From Lentinula raphanica (Eukaryota > Basidiomycota > Agaricomycetes > Agaricales > Omphalotaceae): a stretch of 64,000 nt of DNA. Both the position numbers and the translations under genes were made by a program. Position 1 is the stretch's first letter. Each line of letters starts with the position of its first letter. This document shows, one piece after another, positions 31,276 through 43,353 of the stretch. The stretch lies in contig JANVFP010000013.1 in assembly GCA_027919835.1 (NCBI GenBank), forward strand, positions 744,001-808,000, written 5' to 3'. Under the pieces are notes generated by a model. The model ran no database searches, was not told where the DNA came from, and saw nothing but the letters and a program-made list of their open reading frames with translations.

Positions 31276-34200
31276 GCTGGATCTGATAGGTTCGATTGGA
31301 GTCGTACAAAGATAGACCGGTAGGTGGTAACAGAGATCAGCTTCTTAAATGATTCTCTCTGTTGTTTGACTGCTGTTCGACATTGCCGCATGATAAAGAA
31401 AAGCAATCATAAGTAGTAATGATATCTGTCCCCCTGACAGTCTAGAAGGAGAAAAGGTAACCTACTGAACTATTGGCCAATCAGTGCTGTTTCGTTCTTC
31501 GTGCTCTCGACTTGCTCCGATCTGACTATGACTCTTTCCACAAATCTTCGAGATGGTCCGCAAGCGAGAATGACTGATTTGCTGAAGCTAGCCCTAGCTA
31601 GCCTTGACCTTGTTGGAATGATTGACAAAATCACGGAAAATCCACTGATCCCGGATAATGGCAAGTACTAATAGTCGAAACTGCTGTCACTCGTTGAAGT
31701 AATCGTTGTTGTATAGAGATAGCGTACAAGCGTGAAACAAAGCGGTTGGACATCACAGATTGATGGAAAATAAACAAGCACGATCTGACGAACATTGATT
31801 CTTCGCGGGAGCGTGTACATAGAATCCTAGGATGTTGGTAAGGAATCAGAGAAAAGGCACCCGCGGCCGGAGATATTGTTGTGCTAACGAAATGGTTGAA
31901 GTTAATACCTTTGCTCTCTGTGTAACAGTACCATACGTCAGCCCGCAGAGAGATGAATACCGACGTGAAGTGACCTGACTCGAGCGTCGCAATGTTAGAT
32001 CTCCGAGCTGTTCGAAGGTTTGAATTCTTGTTTTCGGTGAGCTACATTGCTGGATTAAGGAGGGTAGAGGGCGAGTCGCGTCCTGTACACACCAGCTGAA
32101 CTTGATGACTACACTCGGGACTCCGGGAAGCTAAGACGTTTGAATTATGTAGTTTTGAACATCGTATGCTCTTTGTCTTTCGATCTTCAATCCAAGCGTG
32201 CAAGCAGCAAAACATGGAGGCCGACGGCAGAGATTCCGCACCGGGCTCGTTGAAGTATGGGCACAAACTTGACAATGGTGGGTTTGGTAGTGTTCTGGTC
32301 GGTTGTTGAACGTTGAACGTTGAACTTTCGCGTGATAGAACTCGAAGGAGATTCTATGTACGAGAGCATCTTGACATATCTGGCCGAAACTTTCGACATA
32401 GAATACAAAAACGGTGCACATCGAACGCCGGAAATAGCCAGTGAGCCACGGATGTCCTATGAAAACAAATATAATAAACCCTTTGCTGTGAATGCATGCA
32501 ATATCTGGAACATATACATATCGCGTAACCTCGTGCACATCCTGCACCTCCGTAAGAACAGCTTATCGCACGTACAGCCTTCTTGCTTGCACACGGTTTT
32601 CTGCATTGACATTGTCAGTTTCCTGTTGATACGTTCGATACGCCTTTCGAATATGATCAGGGGAAGCGGGCCTGTTTCGCCTCGACGTGCTTGGACTTGA
32701 CAATGTTATAGGGCACTACATGATACCTGAATGACGTACGCACCTCTTGTCACAATCTCTCCACAAATACTTTCGCAAAAGCAGCGAATATCCAAGCGCT
32801 GCTGGGATGCTTGCCGACCGATAACTTGCTGGATGCCTATGAAAGATAGCATTTATGTAAGAGATGGTAGTCAATGAACACAATCGAGGCAAGATACTTT
32901 TCGAACGGCTTCAAATCGGTCGCTGTTGATATGGGTTGAATTTTTGTTATGAAAAGTGAGGGTAGCACTGTCAGTTCTCAGTTCGTGGAATATAAAGCCA
33001 TGGCGCACTTTATATTATCCTCTGAAAACTGAATGACTTCAAGTTCGTCATGTTAACTGTGCAGAGTTGATTGTCGTCCATCATAGCAGGCAGTAACTTG
33101 TTGTGTCCTTCTCCTTCGAGTTCATCCTATCCTCCCAAACCGGCAACCAGTGAATACGATCCAACCTCTCTGTGTCTACTCCAAGTTTCGATGATTTGAG
33201 CGAATTCCGAGTCGTAAGATTGAGGTCGCAAGATTGCTGTAGCTGCTGAGTGACGCGCAAGAATAGCTCTTGATAGCTCCGTAAGCTCATGGCTTCCTAC
33301 ATATACCCTCGTTTAGTCCCCCTGCCTCTAAGTCGACCAGGTCCTACATGGGGTGTTACAACGGAAGGTGCAGATGGTTCAGGACTTGGACGATGAGTGA
33401 AAGTGTACGGCTGTGTACGGTGTGTCTGGTAATTGCGAGTCGCAACGCACTCATTCCCTAGATGTCACAGAACAGGTTCCTTTTTCAAGAAAGAGATGGA
33501 GATGAGTGGAAGGACAAAAGGTTGAACGTTGATTGAATTTCTTGTTCTCCGCGAACAAACAAATCCACAATTGATCGTAATACTATTAGACGCCCGCTAA
33601 GTATGGCTGCTCACATTGGATTGGCTACGGTCCTCAGCGTGAATATCGTTCTCAATCTCTCCCGATTGTTGTAGTCGATATCAACAAATAAATAGTATGC
33701 ATGGTAAAGTAGAGCTTTGGTACTGAAGGAAAGACTTCGCAATGCTACTCTTCGTACAAGGTATTCACCGTAGCACGGTGATGTGCTCGCGAAGCTTAAT
33801 CCTAGTTGAGAGCAATTTTTAATGAGTCTGATTGAGTACTCTGAAAAGTATTTGAGTAGAAGATGAAGGGGAAAGGGCACAAAACTCACCCAGATGTGCC
33901 GGCACCTCTGAATCTTCCAATTTCTCTCAGTAAAATGCACAAAGCTCAAAATTTGGAAGAATCACATCATTCAAAAGTGTGTAGACTGGTTCGGGCACTT
34001 GAGGCGAGCATACTTCTGAGAGCATTAGGAAAAATATGAGGATTTGAATGCAGAAGCAGGCATATATCTCAAAACGAGCAAAATTCTATCGTTGCCCCGT
34101 TTTTGCCAAACAAGTACAAACTCAGACCACACTCTACGGTCCTTGGCACATGAACCCAGTTGCTTCGCTTCGCTTGCAACAAGTTGAGTCCCAGTGCTTC

Positions 34201-34345
34201 GAGCAACCTCGGATGTAATAAATACAGACTATGAGCGATATTAGGCCAGCAGGTCCAGGGAACAAATTTGTGATGAGGACTGACCGAAAAAAGATAGGCC
34301 TAGACATGGACATGTACAACCATGTACAACCAGTCAAAAGGGCAC
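31276..34345. other. gene-poor region between the 7TM array and the S family
   Basis: No convincing gene. A short frame at 32214 contains a kinase-like glycine loop (GGFGSVLVG) but stops at once. The segment 32700-33480 has a second, diverged copy at 37100-37930 (listed as repeat). 34,150-34,345 is the 3' flank of S1 and resembles the 3' flank of S2 at 38,690-38,815. Confidence 0.4.
32700..33480. repeat. segmental duplication, copy 1 (partner 37100-37930)
   Basis: Matching landmarks in the same order: GATACCTGAATGACGTACGC here and GATACCTGAATGACATACGC there; AAAGATAGCATT; a TTGAATTTTT word; AAAAGTGAGGGTAGCACTG; TAAAGCCATG; and a CATCATAGCAGGCAGTA / CGCCATAGCAGGGAGTA pair. Each copy lies downstream (3') of an S gene, so a unit of about 4.4 kb appears to have duplicated in tandem. 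Confidence 0.6.
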
Positions 34346-35540
34346 TTATGATGCAGTGCAATCATGTTCCGTATAAGGTGGTGGAGGTGATTCCGGACGT
34401 GTAGGTGCTTCCGGATGTGGATGTAATAGACATGGACATGGAGGTGATAGACACGGAGGTGATAGACGTTGCGGTATATCCAAGTGACCAGACATGGCGG
34501 CGATAGAGTGCCACCTAGGGGCGGGTATAGAGCCTGACCATGGCACACGAGGGTTCGCATACAGGTGTAGAAACTGTTCTAGCCAGCCCGCTTTCTCGTA
34601 AAGATATCCGCCTTCATCAAAGTGATTCAGCACTGCGGCACAGAAGTGAAAATTCGAGACGACCTCTTTGGTGCGTATGTAGAGCAGCAGTATGTTCAGT
34701 GTGTCGACATTGTGAAATGGCTGCAAAGCGCCAATCTGAATGAATTCGGTGGGTTGAGGGTCATTTATCAAAGGATCATCGGCTAAGGGAATGTTCGTTT
34801 CTATTCGGAACCTCTTCGAACCAAGTTCTCTCCGCTTTTTGAGCTGATTGAAAGGGTCTCGTTTCCTGAACAATCTACCAGACCTCGCAAAGTCATTGGG
34901 GTTGTTCCCCAGAGCAATGACAGACTGAGGCATCAGGAAAAATATTCTCATCTCTAGAGTCCCCAGAGATACCCCCCAATTCCTAGGCTGCTCAGAGATT
35001 TTTGTGAACTTTGACGGATCAAAAAACACTCTAGAGATCCTGAAAGATCCTGAAAGCACCAGAAAGCACCAGAAAGCACCCAGAGAATTTTTAGAAGCCT
35101 CAAAGAACTCAGATACTCTAGGCTCTCTGAGACTACCTAGGAATTGGGGGGTATCTCTGGGGACTCTAGAGATGAGAATATTTTTCCTGATGGGGGTAGG
35201 GAGTCTAGTATGATAATCCAAATTTGAGATATAGATATTCACAACCTCCCCTACTATGTATGAAAAATCAGTAAGATCGGAAGCAGCGAACAAGATATGT
35301 AACCAGATAACAAACGTGGGGGGATTGTCGTCGATAGCCAGTATCCTCTGCAGGATGCTTGGTTTCATGTGGCAATGGCGGCGGTCTACCATTTTGGTCG
35401 TTTCCATGTGGTTCCAGGTGAACATCCTGAGCTCCTACTGCCGTTGCGTTTCCAATCGTCAACAGAATCACACCCATCAAGCTGAGGAGGCATGGGTTTG
35501 TGATGATGGATGTGACAGTGAAGAATGAAAAGTGACGCAT
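34346..35540 (-). CDS. S1: putative secreted protein of tandem family S, with exonised MITE
   Basis: Exon 1 is 35540-35316 and exon 2 is 35253-34346. The N-terminus (MRHFSFFTVTSIITNPC, then a hydrophobic core and TAVGA before QD) looks like a signal peptide. Exon 2 carries NIYISNLD, QSVIALGNNPNDFARSGR, PLINDPQPTEF and a Pro-rich end (PPPPYTEHD). As given, exon 1 ends in phase 0 while exon 2 needs phase 1; a C6 run (35318-35323, minus strand) one base short would explain it. A 262-bp MITE lies inside exon 2 and keeps the frame. A conserved block upstream (to about 35790), ending in a GTGTGTATG donor, may be a further 5' exon or a UTR intron. Family unknown. Confidence 0.6.
34931..35192. mobile_element. 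262-bp foldback MITE inside S1
   Basis: Perfect terminal inverted repeats of 57 bp, beginning CATCAGGAAAAATATTCTCA at 34931 and ending with its complement at 35192, then imperfect pairing inward. The paralogue S2 lacks it: S2 has GAGGAGTAGGG at the insertion point, and S1 has GAGG, the element, then GGGGTAGGG, implying a 2-bp GG duplication. Element plus duplication is 264 bp, a multiple of three, without stops in the S1 frame. It contains no transposase. No second copy was noticed in this window. Confidence 0.85.
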
Positions 35541-38500
35541 GGTGCACTGCGGGCGAACGATACAAGACTAGAAGATAGCGTGATGATCAATAACAGCTTT
35601 GGGTCGCTTGAAATGGCATACACACCAGGATAACTTCAAGTCAACGCTGCTGCCGAATGACAGGTTCGACTCGACGGTAGCAGCAGCAATCTCCTTGAAT
35701 GGTCTACCAAGCAATGAGGAAGGATAGTCAGATAGAGGAAATTTGGGATCAGCAGCAAGAACGACGTACAAGGACTCGGTATGTATGCTCTCCGTTGGTT
35801 TGTCTGAATCCAAGATATAACGGCCCCTTAGTAATAGATGTATATATCTCACAGCACCGGGAAAACTGATAATGACGATTTTGTAAAACCAGGTGGATGT
35901 CACTGGAACTTGGTCAATATCCCTCAAGGACCCAGTAAGCGATTCAATGCAAGCTCAGCCTCACTGATTGTGAATCTGCTCAAACCACTAGCATTTTTGT
36001 TGCATGTCCTGAGCCACTACAGGTCAGTACGACTGCAATGATATATTGCCCAACGTTGACCCATATGGTGTACAAGAGGTTTGTGCAGAGGTTTCTTGAG
36101 TTGACGATTCGTTGGCATCGAATTTGGTGGCGGCGAGCCTCATTGTTCCAGATTTCCGGAAAAGATCTGTCACCATACTGCGCTGGTTACGCTATCAGAG
36201 ACCATCAGGACGTATCTTTGGTCTTGAATTACGAGCTTTTTTTGACGAGCATTGGAGCCGCTAGGCTGGCTAGAACAGAACGCATCATGAAAAATCAACG
36301 CATCTTCCTCATGGAGACTCGGAAATATTTGAGGAGGGGGCTGGAGGGGTAACGAGAGAGCGTTCAAGGGAGCAGGAAATGCTGCCCGCAGGTGATCACT
36401 GCCTACCGGAACCCAGCTGTTGGAAAATACCCATACAGGGAAGAGCAGACCAGAACCTAGACGAGGTGATTCATTCTCGTTATTATTGGCTACACCAGTA
36501 GAACTAGTAGAACCCAGAGTTCGAAGATTACGGATGACTGTGTCCATGCGGAAGCAGAAACTGGTGCATGTGCACGGCTGCGTTCTTGCTTGTCCCGAAC
36601 AAAGTTCACCGTGGGTTCTGGGTGTGAAGGTGTTGCCTCGAATCTTTTGATCCAGACGCACGGTCGCGCGCGCACCTCCAAGATCGTTAGAGTTATATCA
36701 GAGTACGAATTCGAACGCCAAATGGGCTTGCTCTGACTGAAAGGCAAGTTCCGGAGATAGATAGGAAAACCACCACCTAGAAACGCAAGCTGAGCCGGCT
36801 AGAATTGGGGTTCGAGGAGTACAGAAGAAACATTCAAGCTTTCGCGGAAAGATGCCTACAAAATCTACTCACATACATTTCGCGTTTCCTTGCGTTTCTC
36901 CAGATAGGCCAGTAGATAACCTCATTGTAACCTCATCACTTACCTTTCTGCTCGTGCAGGCTTTGCAGCACCAATAAGTACTACCAATGACATGTTGATA
37001 CATCCAATACGCATCGGACATGGTTGGCAGAGACTCGGAAAGCAGGCTTGTCATGCCGCGACGTGCACATACCTAGCAAGCTAGGGTACGAAATCATCTC
37101 TCTCTCATCCTGATACCTGAATGACATACGCACCTCTCTCTCCACAATCTGTCTTGTGTAAAACCTGAAAACCAGCGAATAACTGAAGTCCTGAACGACC
37201 AGTTGCAATGCTTGATACGGTCCAGTGGCTTGCTGGATTGCCTACAAAAGATAGCATTAATGTAAGCGCAGGTGGTGCATAAACACTTTTCGACAGTTCG
37301 AATTCGGTCGTTTTTTGATCTGGATTGAATTTTTACGCCGGAACTATAAAAAGTGAGGGTAGCACTGGGTAGCACTGTCAGTTCTTAGCTCATGAAGATA
37401 CAAACTTAAAGCCATGACACACTTTAGATTATCCCGATTCCCGGATTCTTTGACTGACTTGTTCCATGAGAACTGAGCAGAATAATCGTCATCCGCCATA
37501 GCAGGGAGTAGCTAGTTGCTTGCTTCCCTATCATCTCCCATAATCATATCAGCAACCAATGGGTATCATCCGAACCCTGCCATGCCTACTCCTTTCGATA
37601 GTTCGAGTGAGTTCGTGAATTTGGCAAAGCAAAGCACCAATGCCCTGTGGATGTTGTCTAAAGAATGCTGTCGCTGTCAAGCGCGCGATCTCGGCAATAT
37701 GGAGAACTTAGAAGCGTAGATGTATGTAACACGGGCAAGGATTCCTCCGCAGACCGCAATGCTTATGCCCTCGTTAAGCCCACTTCCTCTAGTCGTCCAG
37801 GTAGGTCAACGTAAAGTGTCACAATGGGAGGTGCAAATGGTTCGGGACTGAACGTTTGAGCTATGAGTGAAAGTACATGGTGTGTCTGGTCACTGGTGAT
37901 TGCGGTGCACTCAAACCGATGTTGAAGAACTTGCAAGCTCGAAGTTTGAAATCTGAGGGTCAGGTAGAGACGAGTAAAAGAAAAAAGACATTATGAGATA
38001 CATGGCAAACAAATTCCGAGAGAAGCGATAAGGAGCTTCTCAGAGGATAAGATAACGTGAGCGAAGAGTGCACCTAAGCGCTCGAGCGCTTAACATCAAC
38101 TCTTGCTCTCGTCGCGATCGCACTCCTCGAAAGTTGGAAATTTCCCTACCACCCTCCCATTTTGAATCTTACCTAGTGTCCTCTGACAGACAGGACACTC
38201 CAACTTGGTTGCTGAGTGCATTGGGCTTATTAGATTGCCCACCCACGCGCCAGGCCAAGCCCAGGCAAACACACCTGAACTTTCTGTCATCACAGAATAT
38301 TCGTGCAACCTTTTTGATCTCCTCCCCGTCCGTGAGCGAACAGTTTCATCTTATGCAGACCCTTGAGACCTCTTGAGATGCGTCCCGCTTGTATCGCTAT
38401 TCGTGCTACTAATAGTAGATGATCCTCATCGATCCTCATACTACATAGTTGCAACGTTGCTTCACTTCGCGATAAAGTAAATAAATAAGCCTTTTTTGTT

Positions 38501-38815
38501 ATATACATATGTATATATATGCAAACAAGCAAATAGATAAATGAACGATAAAGCCGTGATTGCAAGGAGAAGGAAAGACGCAAGGAAGGATCGGGATTGC
38601 CTAGCAAATCAAACAGCGAACCAATAAATACAGAATGTTAACGCGAGCTGAAAAGTTACCCGTTACAAATTAGCAGCGCGAACGAATCAACGAACGACAG
38701 AGGACTGACCAAGAAAGATAGGGCCAAACAGGGACATGTATGGCAACCAATCAATAGGACACTCAAACAGCATCAGGGTACAAGGTGGAAGAGAGTTAGC
38801 ATGTTCTGTATGAGG
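35541..38815. other. S1 upstream block, spacer and second segmental duplicate
   Basis: 35,541-35,930 holds the block conserved upstream of S1 (it encodes FPLSDYPSSL and FKEIAAATV in one frame, with S2 having RLSDYPSSSSL and FKEIATATV). 36,170-36,660 has an open - strand frame without recognisable features; the GGTTACGCTATC word at 36,186 recurs at about 40,610 and 42,320. 37,100-37,930 is the partner of 32700-33480. TAAGCGCTCGAGCGCTTA at about 38,075-38,092 is a perfect palindrome. No gene is called. Confidence 0.4.
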
Positions 38816-39641
38816 TCAAGGAGCAGTGTGTCCCGTATGACGTGAAGGTACTTGTTGATCGTGTAGATTGTGTCGAAGTGGAGGTGTCAAGTATCGATCT
38901 CCATTCGTGGCGTCGATAGAGAGAACATCCATTTGAGGGGAAATGTAGTAGACGTGATACCACTGGAGCCAAGGTTCTTCCCCGTGAATATAGAGGTCTT
39001 CAAAAAAGTGGGCGAGAACAGCGGAACAGTAAAGCCTGTTTGAGGGAAGTGCTTTTCCTAGTAAGTTGAACAGCATTGTGTGCAAATCATCGACGGAGGT
39101 AAACTGCCGCAACGAGCCAATGCGAAGGAGTCTGGTGGGTTGAGGGTCATTTATAAGAGGATCATCGTCGGCCAGCGGAGTGTTAGTTTCTATTTGTAAC
39201 ATCGCTGAAATGACTGGTCTCCGCTCTTGATGCTCATTATCAGGGTCTCGTCTTCTGAGCATTCTTCCAGACCTTGCAAAGTCATCTGGGTTGTTCCCCA
39301 GGATAATGACAGATTGAGGAGTAGGGATTGAAAGACGAGGATCCAAATCTGAGATGTAAATATCGATGTATTGCCATACTAAATGGTAATGACACTTCAT
39401 TAAGAGCAGCAACGAACGAGAAACGAGATAACATACACGGGAGGACAAGCTGTCGAACCAGTGTTGGACGCGGATGCGTTCTCTCATTCGGTTGGTTCTC
39501 ATTCGGTACCAGCTGGCGGTCATGATCCATAGCTCCTACTGCAGTTCCATTTCCGATCGTCAACAAAAACACACCCATCAAGCTGAATAGGCATGGGTTT
39601 GTGATGACAGATGCGGCAGTGGAGAGCGAAAAGTAGCGCAT
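38816..39641 (-). CDS. S2: putative secreted protein of tandem family S, intact
   Basis: Exon 1 39641-39437, exon 2 39378-38816, canonical GTATGT donor, 255 residues in phase. The signal-like N-terminus MRYFSLSTAASVITNPC is followed by a Leu-rich core and TAVGA before MD. Mature part: polar linker, then IDIYISDLDPRL, TPQSVIILGNNPDDFARSGR, DPLINDPQPT and an aromatic segment (PWLQWYHVYYI). No transmembrane helix follows the signal and few Cys are present. The intron position is shared by all four members. It resembles S1 most, apart from the MITE. Function unknown; secretion is inferred. Confidence 0.68.
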
Positions 39642-40964
39642 GGTGCAAGGCAGACGAACGATACAAAGCTACATGGATGACAGCATGACAATCAATACCA
39701 GCTTTGGGTCAATCGAAATGGTATACATACCAGGATAACGTCAAGAAAGTCAACGCTGAATGCGGATGACAGGTTCCAATCAACGGTGGCGGTAGCGATC
39801 TCCTTGAATGGTCCACTAAGCAGACTCGATGAGGAAGGATAGTCAGATAAACGAAAATTGGGAGTAACAGGCAAGCACAACGTACAAGCAAGTATTCACT
39901 CTTCGGGGGTTTGGTCGAAATGAAGTTGTGACGGTCCCTTATATGTGTCCCAGAGCACCCGGTAAAAATGCTAAAATGACCATGACAATTCTGTAAAACC
40001 AGGTGGAACTTCATCGATACTTATCGATATCCCAGGATATCCCTCAAGCACAATCAAGTACCCACTGGTCAGCGATTCAATGTTCACGTTCGCGTTGAAT
40101 TCGGTGGCGGCGTGCATTTGCTCCGGAACTTTCCAGTTTTTTATTCCCTTGTGGACGCCAAGGAGTTGTGCCAGAGTCGTAGATTTATGTAATTACCACC
40201 TCGTCCTTATCCATCACACAACACTGCCAAAGATTCCTGAATTCCTGCAACAAAGAGGGAATTTGGGAATCAGAATAGATTAGAATTGAATTGACCGGGC
40301 CCCGCAAGATGATGGAGGGGAGGGAGGGGGAGGGAGGGGGAGGCATTGGCAGTGAAAGATAGCGTATCCCCTCATCAATGAAACATGAAAGTACATATCA
40401 CTCACGGATAACTCCCGAGCCTCGTTTCTCAGAGTGTCGAAGGTATACCTCGACCGAGCTCGACATCAATGTCTGCTTGCCCGCTATGATGTAGATGAGT
40501 TGGGCGACGGGGACGATATATGACTCCCGAGCATCGATCGGCGCTATTCATTACACAGCGCGATAGATACAATAATTCTTTTCGTGGTGGTTTACTAACG
40601 CGTTAGTTACGCTATCTGGAAGACCATCATCAATGCATCAAGCTTCAAAGATGAGGGTACATATCTTTTTTGGAGATAGTTTGAGTCTGGACTAGGACTA
40701 GTGACTCTTGAGAGGCTTTTAGGCCACTTATTCGTGTGGTTTATCCGCGTTGGTGTTGAACAAGTGAATTCGGCGGCGGCAGGCATTTATTCCGGGTCTT
40801 TCCAGTCTTTGATTTCCTTGTGGACACCAAGGAGCTGTGAGTCGTAGGTTCAGCTTCAATATCCATCACACAACACTGCCAACGATCCTCAAATCCCTGC
40901 AAAGAGGGAATTTCGGAATCAGCATAGATCATACATGGAATTCGAGCTCAGACATGCAACTATG
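39642..40964. other. S2 upstream region with a G-rich run
   Basis: 39,690-40,014 is the conserved S upstream block (NFRLSDYPSS and FKEIATATV in one frame). 40,315-40,343 is an almost pure GGGA/GGGGGA run on the + strand that could form a G-quadruplex. GCGTTAGTTACGCTATC at about 40,600 recurs at about 42,311. No gene is called. Confidence 0.4.
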
Positions 40965-41674
40965 TCAGTACGACAGAGCGAACGTTACAATATGCATAAA
41001 CTCGGCATGGAAAATAACGCCAGGACAACCTGCATAAATCGAGTGGATGGCCAAGACACTGTATCCAATGAATTGTATATTTGAGCTCATGTGAGGAGCA
41101 AGTTCCCAAATAGAGTGTTGGAGTTCATCGAAAGCTGACCAACTGGGCGGTGTCGGCACTTCAGCCATCAGCTGAAATTCGGAGGGCTGAGGGGGGGCAC
41201 TTATCGGAGCAGGTTCTGAGCCATGTGGATTGTTCCGTTGAATGAACCCCGAGGGTCTTCTGCACATGTAGCCAGTATAGGTTTCCCAAGGTCGCTCACT
41301 GTTATCCGAAGGATCTCCAAAGAGTAGGACGGAATCCTTAGTAGGATCACTGTGTTCGTTCAAGTTTGAGATGTAGATAGTCATCTGGCCCTCGCCAACT
41401 ATGTTGGGGTCAGTAACAAAGCGACTAAGAAGGAAATGAGATGACAGACCCTGGAAGGGCCGAAAAGGATGCAACAGTCCTGATTCTTCCTCCCAAAATG
41501 CTGATATGGATAATATTCGAGTTGTTGATTGCGATGATGGTGGTCATCCTGTTCGGATACACCGTGCTCGCCATCCATGGCTCCTACGGCGGTTCCGACA
41601 ATCACACCCAACATACTGAGGAGGCATGGGTTTGTGATGACAGATGTGGCAGTGGCGAGCGAAAAGTAATGCAT
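40965..41674 (-). CDS. S3: putative secreted protein of tandem family S, frame broken by one base
   Basis: Exon 1 41674-41450, exon 2 41398-40965. N-terminus MHYFSLATATSVITNPC, a shorter hydrophobic core, then GTAVGAMDGEHGVS, matching S4's GTAVRAMNNEHGVS. Late in exon 1 the paralogue alignment requires one extra base at TTTTGGG (plus strand 41492-41498): downstream of it EEESG and HPFRPFQG align with S4's EDDPD and RPFSG. Exon 2 encodes TIYISNLNEH, SVLLFGDPSD and PPQPSEFQLM. With the base restored it would be 219 residues. Shorter subfamily with S4. Assembly error or recent loss; cannot be told here. Confidence 0.58.
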
Positions 41675-42628
41675 GATGCAATGCGGGTGATCTAGTACCA
41701 AAGTTAGAAAAAGTGACGAAGAATAAGACCAACTTCGGGTGCACACATACCAGTAATCGAAGTTAAATAAGTCGATGCTGGATTCGAATGATAAGTTTAA
41801 GACGGTAGCAATAGCAAAAAGCGTTCTTCGGTGGTCTAAAGGATGGTCATACAGAGGAAAGTGGTGTCAAAAGGTAAGAATGACGTACAAGCAAATAGTA
41901 TTCGTTCTTTGTTTGGTTGGCTCAGATCATGGGGAAGTAACGGCTTCTAATGTACCCCAGAGCATCGGACAAGTTGCTGACCATAATTCTGTGAAATCAC
42001 AGGGTGGAACCTTGTACTAGATATGCCTGAAGCAGCTAGTACTAGGCTCTACTTAGTACTAGGCTCCGGTGAGTAATTTTGAACTACAAGCTCAGCCTCG
42101 ATCAGTATTGGTCCTGCAGCATATACCCAAATGAGGCTCACAACACCAGTGTACATTGTACATAGTAGAGTCCCGCTGGATGACAATAATCATAAGCAGG
42201 GCGACGGGGACGCTATGATTATCACTGGCAGTCCCGAGCATTCAACCGGCTATGTGCATAGCACCCTATAGCTTCCTATAACACCCTGAAAATTTTCTGT
42301 CCCCGTATACCGCGTTAGTTACGCTATCGACTCTCGAGCCTTGACACGAGGGACCTGGATACGTATCTTTGGAGATAGATTGCGAGGTTTTTCGTAGATG
42401 CGATATCTGGCATCGTCTGCCCTGGGGGTGGTCCATGCGTCACTTTGTTGCTCCTGACTCGTCCTGTGTCCTCAACAGGTTACAGGCTCTTGCAGGACAG
42501 CTCCACTCAAGTGATGTTGCCCGATGTCCGTATTTGCTATACAAGAGGAGTCATAGTGAATACTAGTAGTCGTCGAATTGGGAGGATTTTTAAATACTCT
42601 GTATACATAGGAAACATGAGCACCCACC
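41675..42628. other. S3 upstream block and spacer
   Basis: 41,690-42,010 contains the S-type upstream block with a GTATGTGTGC donor. 42,300-42,400 repeats the GCGTTAGTTACGCTATC word. No gene seen. Confidence 0.4.
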
Positions 42629-43353
42629 CTATGTTAATGGTACACCATAAGAGGCCATTACAATATTCAGAAACTTGACTTCAAACCTCACGCCAGGTTG
42701 ATGTTCATACTCCGAGTAAATGGTCGAAGCACTGCGGCTGATGAAATCTCTATTCGAGTTCGACCTGGAGGCATGCGCAAAGATCCGGTCTACAAGATCT
42801 GCAAGGGCGCCAGGATTGGGAGGTGCCGGCACTGTACACATCCGCTGAAATCTGGAGGACTGAGGGCCACCTGTTAGAACATATCCAGAAGGATTGTGTG
42901 GAGGAAGAGTCAGCTCTAATTCCCCGCTGAGTCCCCTTCTGAGCATGTAACCATTTCGAATCCCCCAAGGTTCTTCCCTATCACTCCGAGGATCTCCCAG
43001 GAGAAGGACGGAGTTCTCAGTAGGTTGGTCGTTAGCATCCAGATTGGAGATGGAAATAGTCATCGTCGTGCTTATACCAACTATGTTCAATGATAGTTTC
43101 CGTCAGTAACAGAGCGACAAAGCGATTGAGATGACAAACCCGAGAATGGACGAGCCTGACGGAACAGATCTGGATCGTCCTCCCGGTGCTCATACAGATG
43201 ACGATGGTGGCTATTTTGGGATACACCGTGCTCGTTGTTCATGGCTCTGACCGCGGTTCCGTTTCCGATCGTCAACAGAATCACGCTCATCAAGCTGAGG
43301 AGGCAGGGGTTCGAGAGGATGGATGACGCAGCGAAGAGCGAAGAGTGATGCAT
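42629..43353 (-). CDS. S4: putative secreted protein of tandem family S, intact
   Basis: Exon 1 43353-43140, exon 2 43080-42629, phases agree, 221 residues. N-terminus MHHSSLFAASSILSNPC, hydrophobic core LLSLMSVILLTIG, likely cleavage after TAVRA. The mature part has a His/acid-rich linker, then TISISNLDANDQPTENSV, LLLGDPRSDREEPWG and a C-terminal region (RSASTIYSEYEHQPGVRFE) that aligns with S3's AIHSIYAGCPGVIFH. Donor is GTTTGT. The conserved upstream block with CTG|GTATGTATGC lies at about 43,430-43,600. Function unknown. Confidence 0.66.

Noticed and set aside
32214..32310. Protein kinase start with glycine loop GGFGSVLVG
   Set aside because: A stop follows two residues later and no further kinase motif (VAIK, HRD, DFG) is present in any frame nearby.
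34346..35425. A single 359-codon open frame on the - strand as a complete gene
   Set aside because: Its first 57 codons run through the conserved intron and into exon 1 in the wrong register; the paralogues S2 and S4 show the true two-exon structure.
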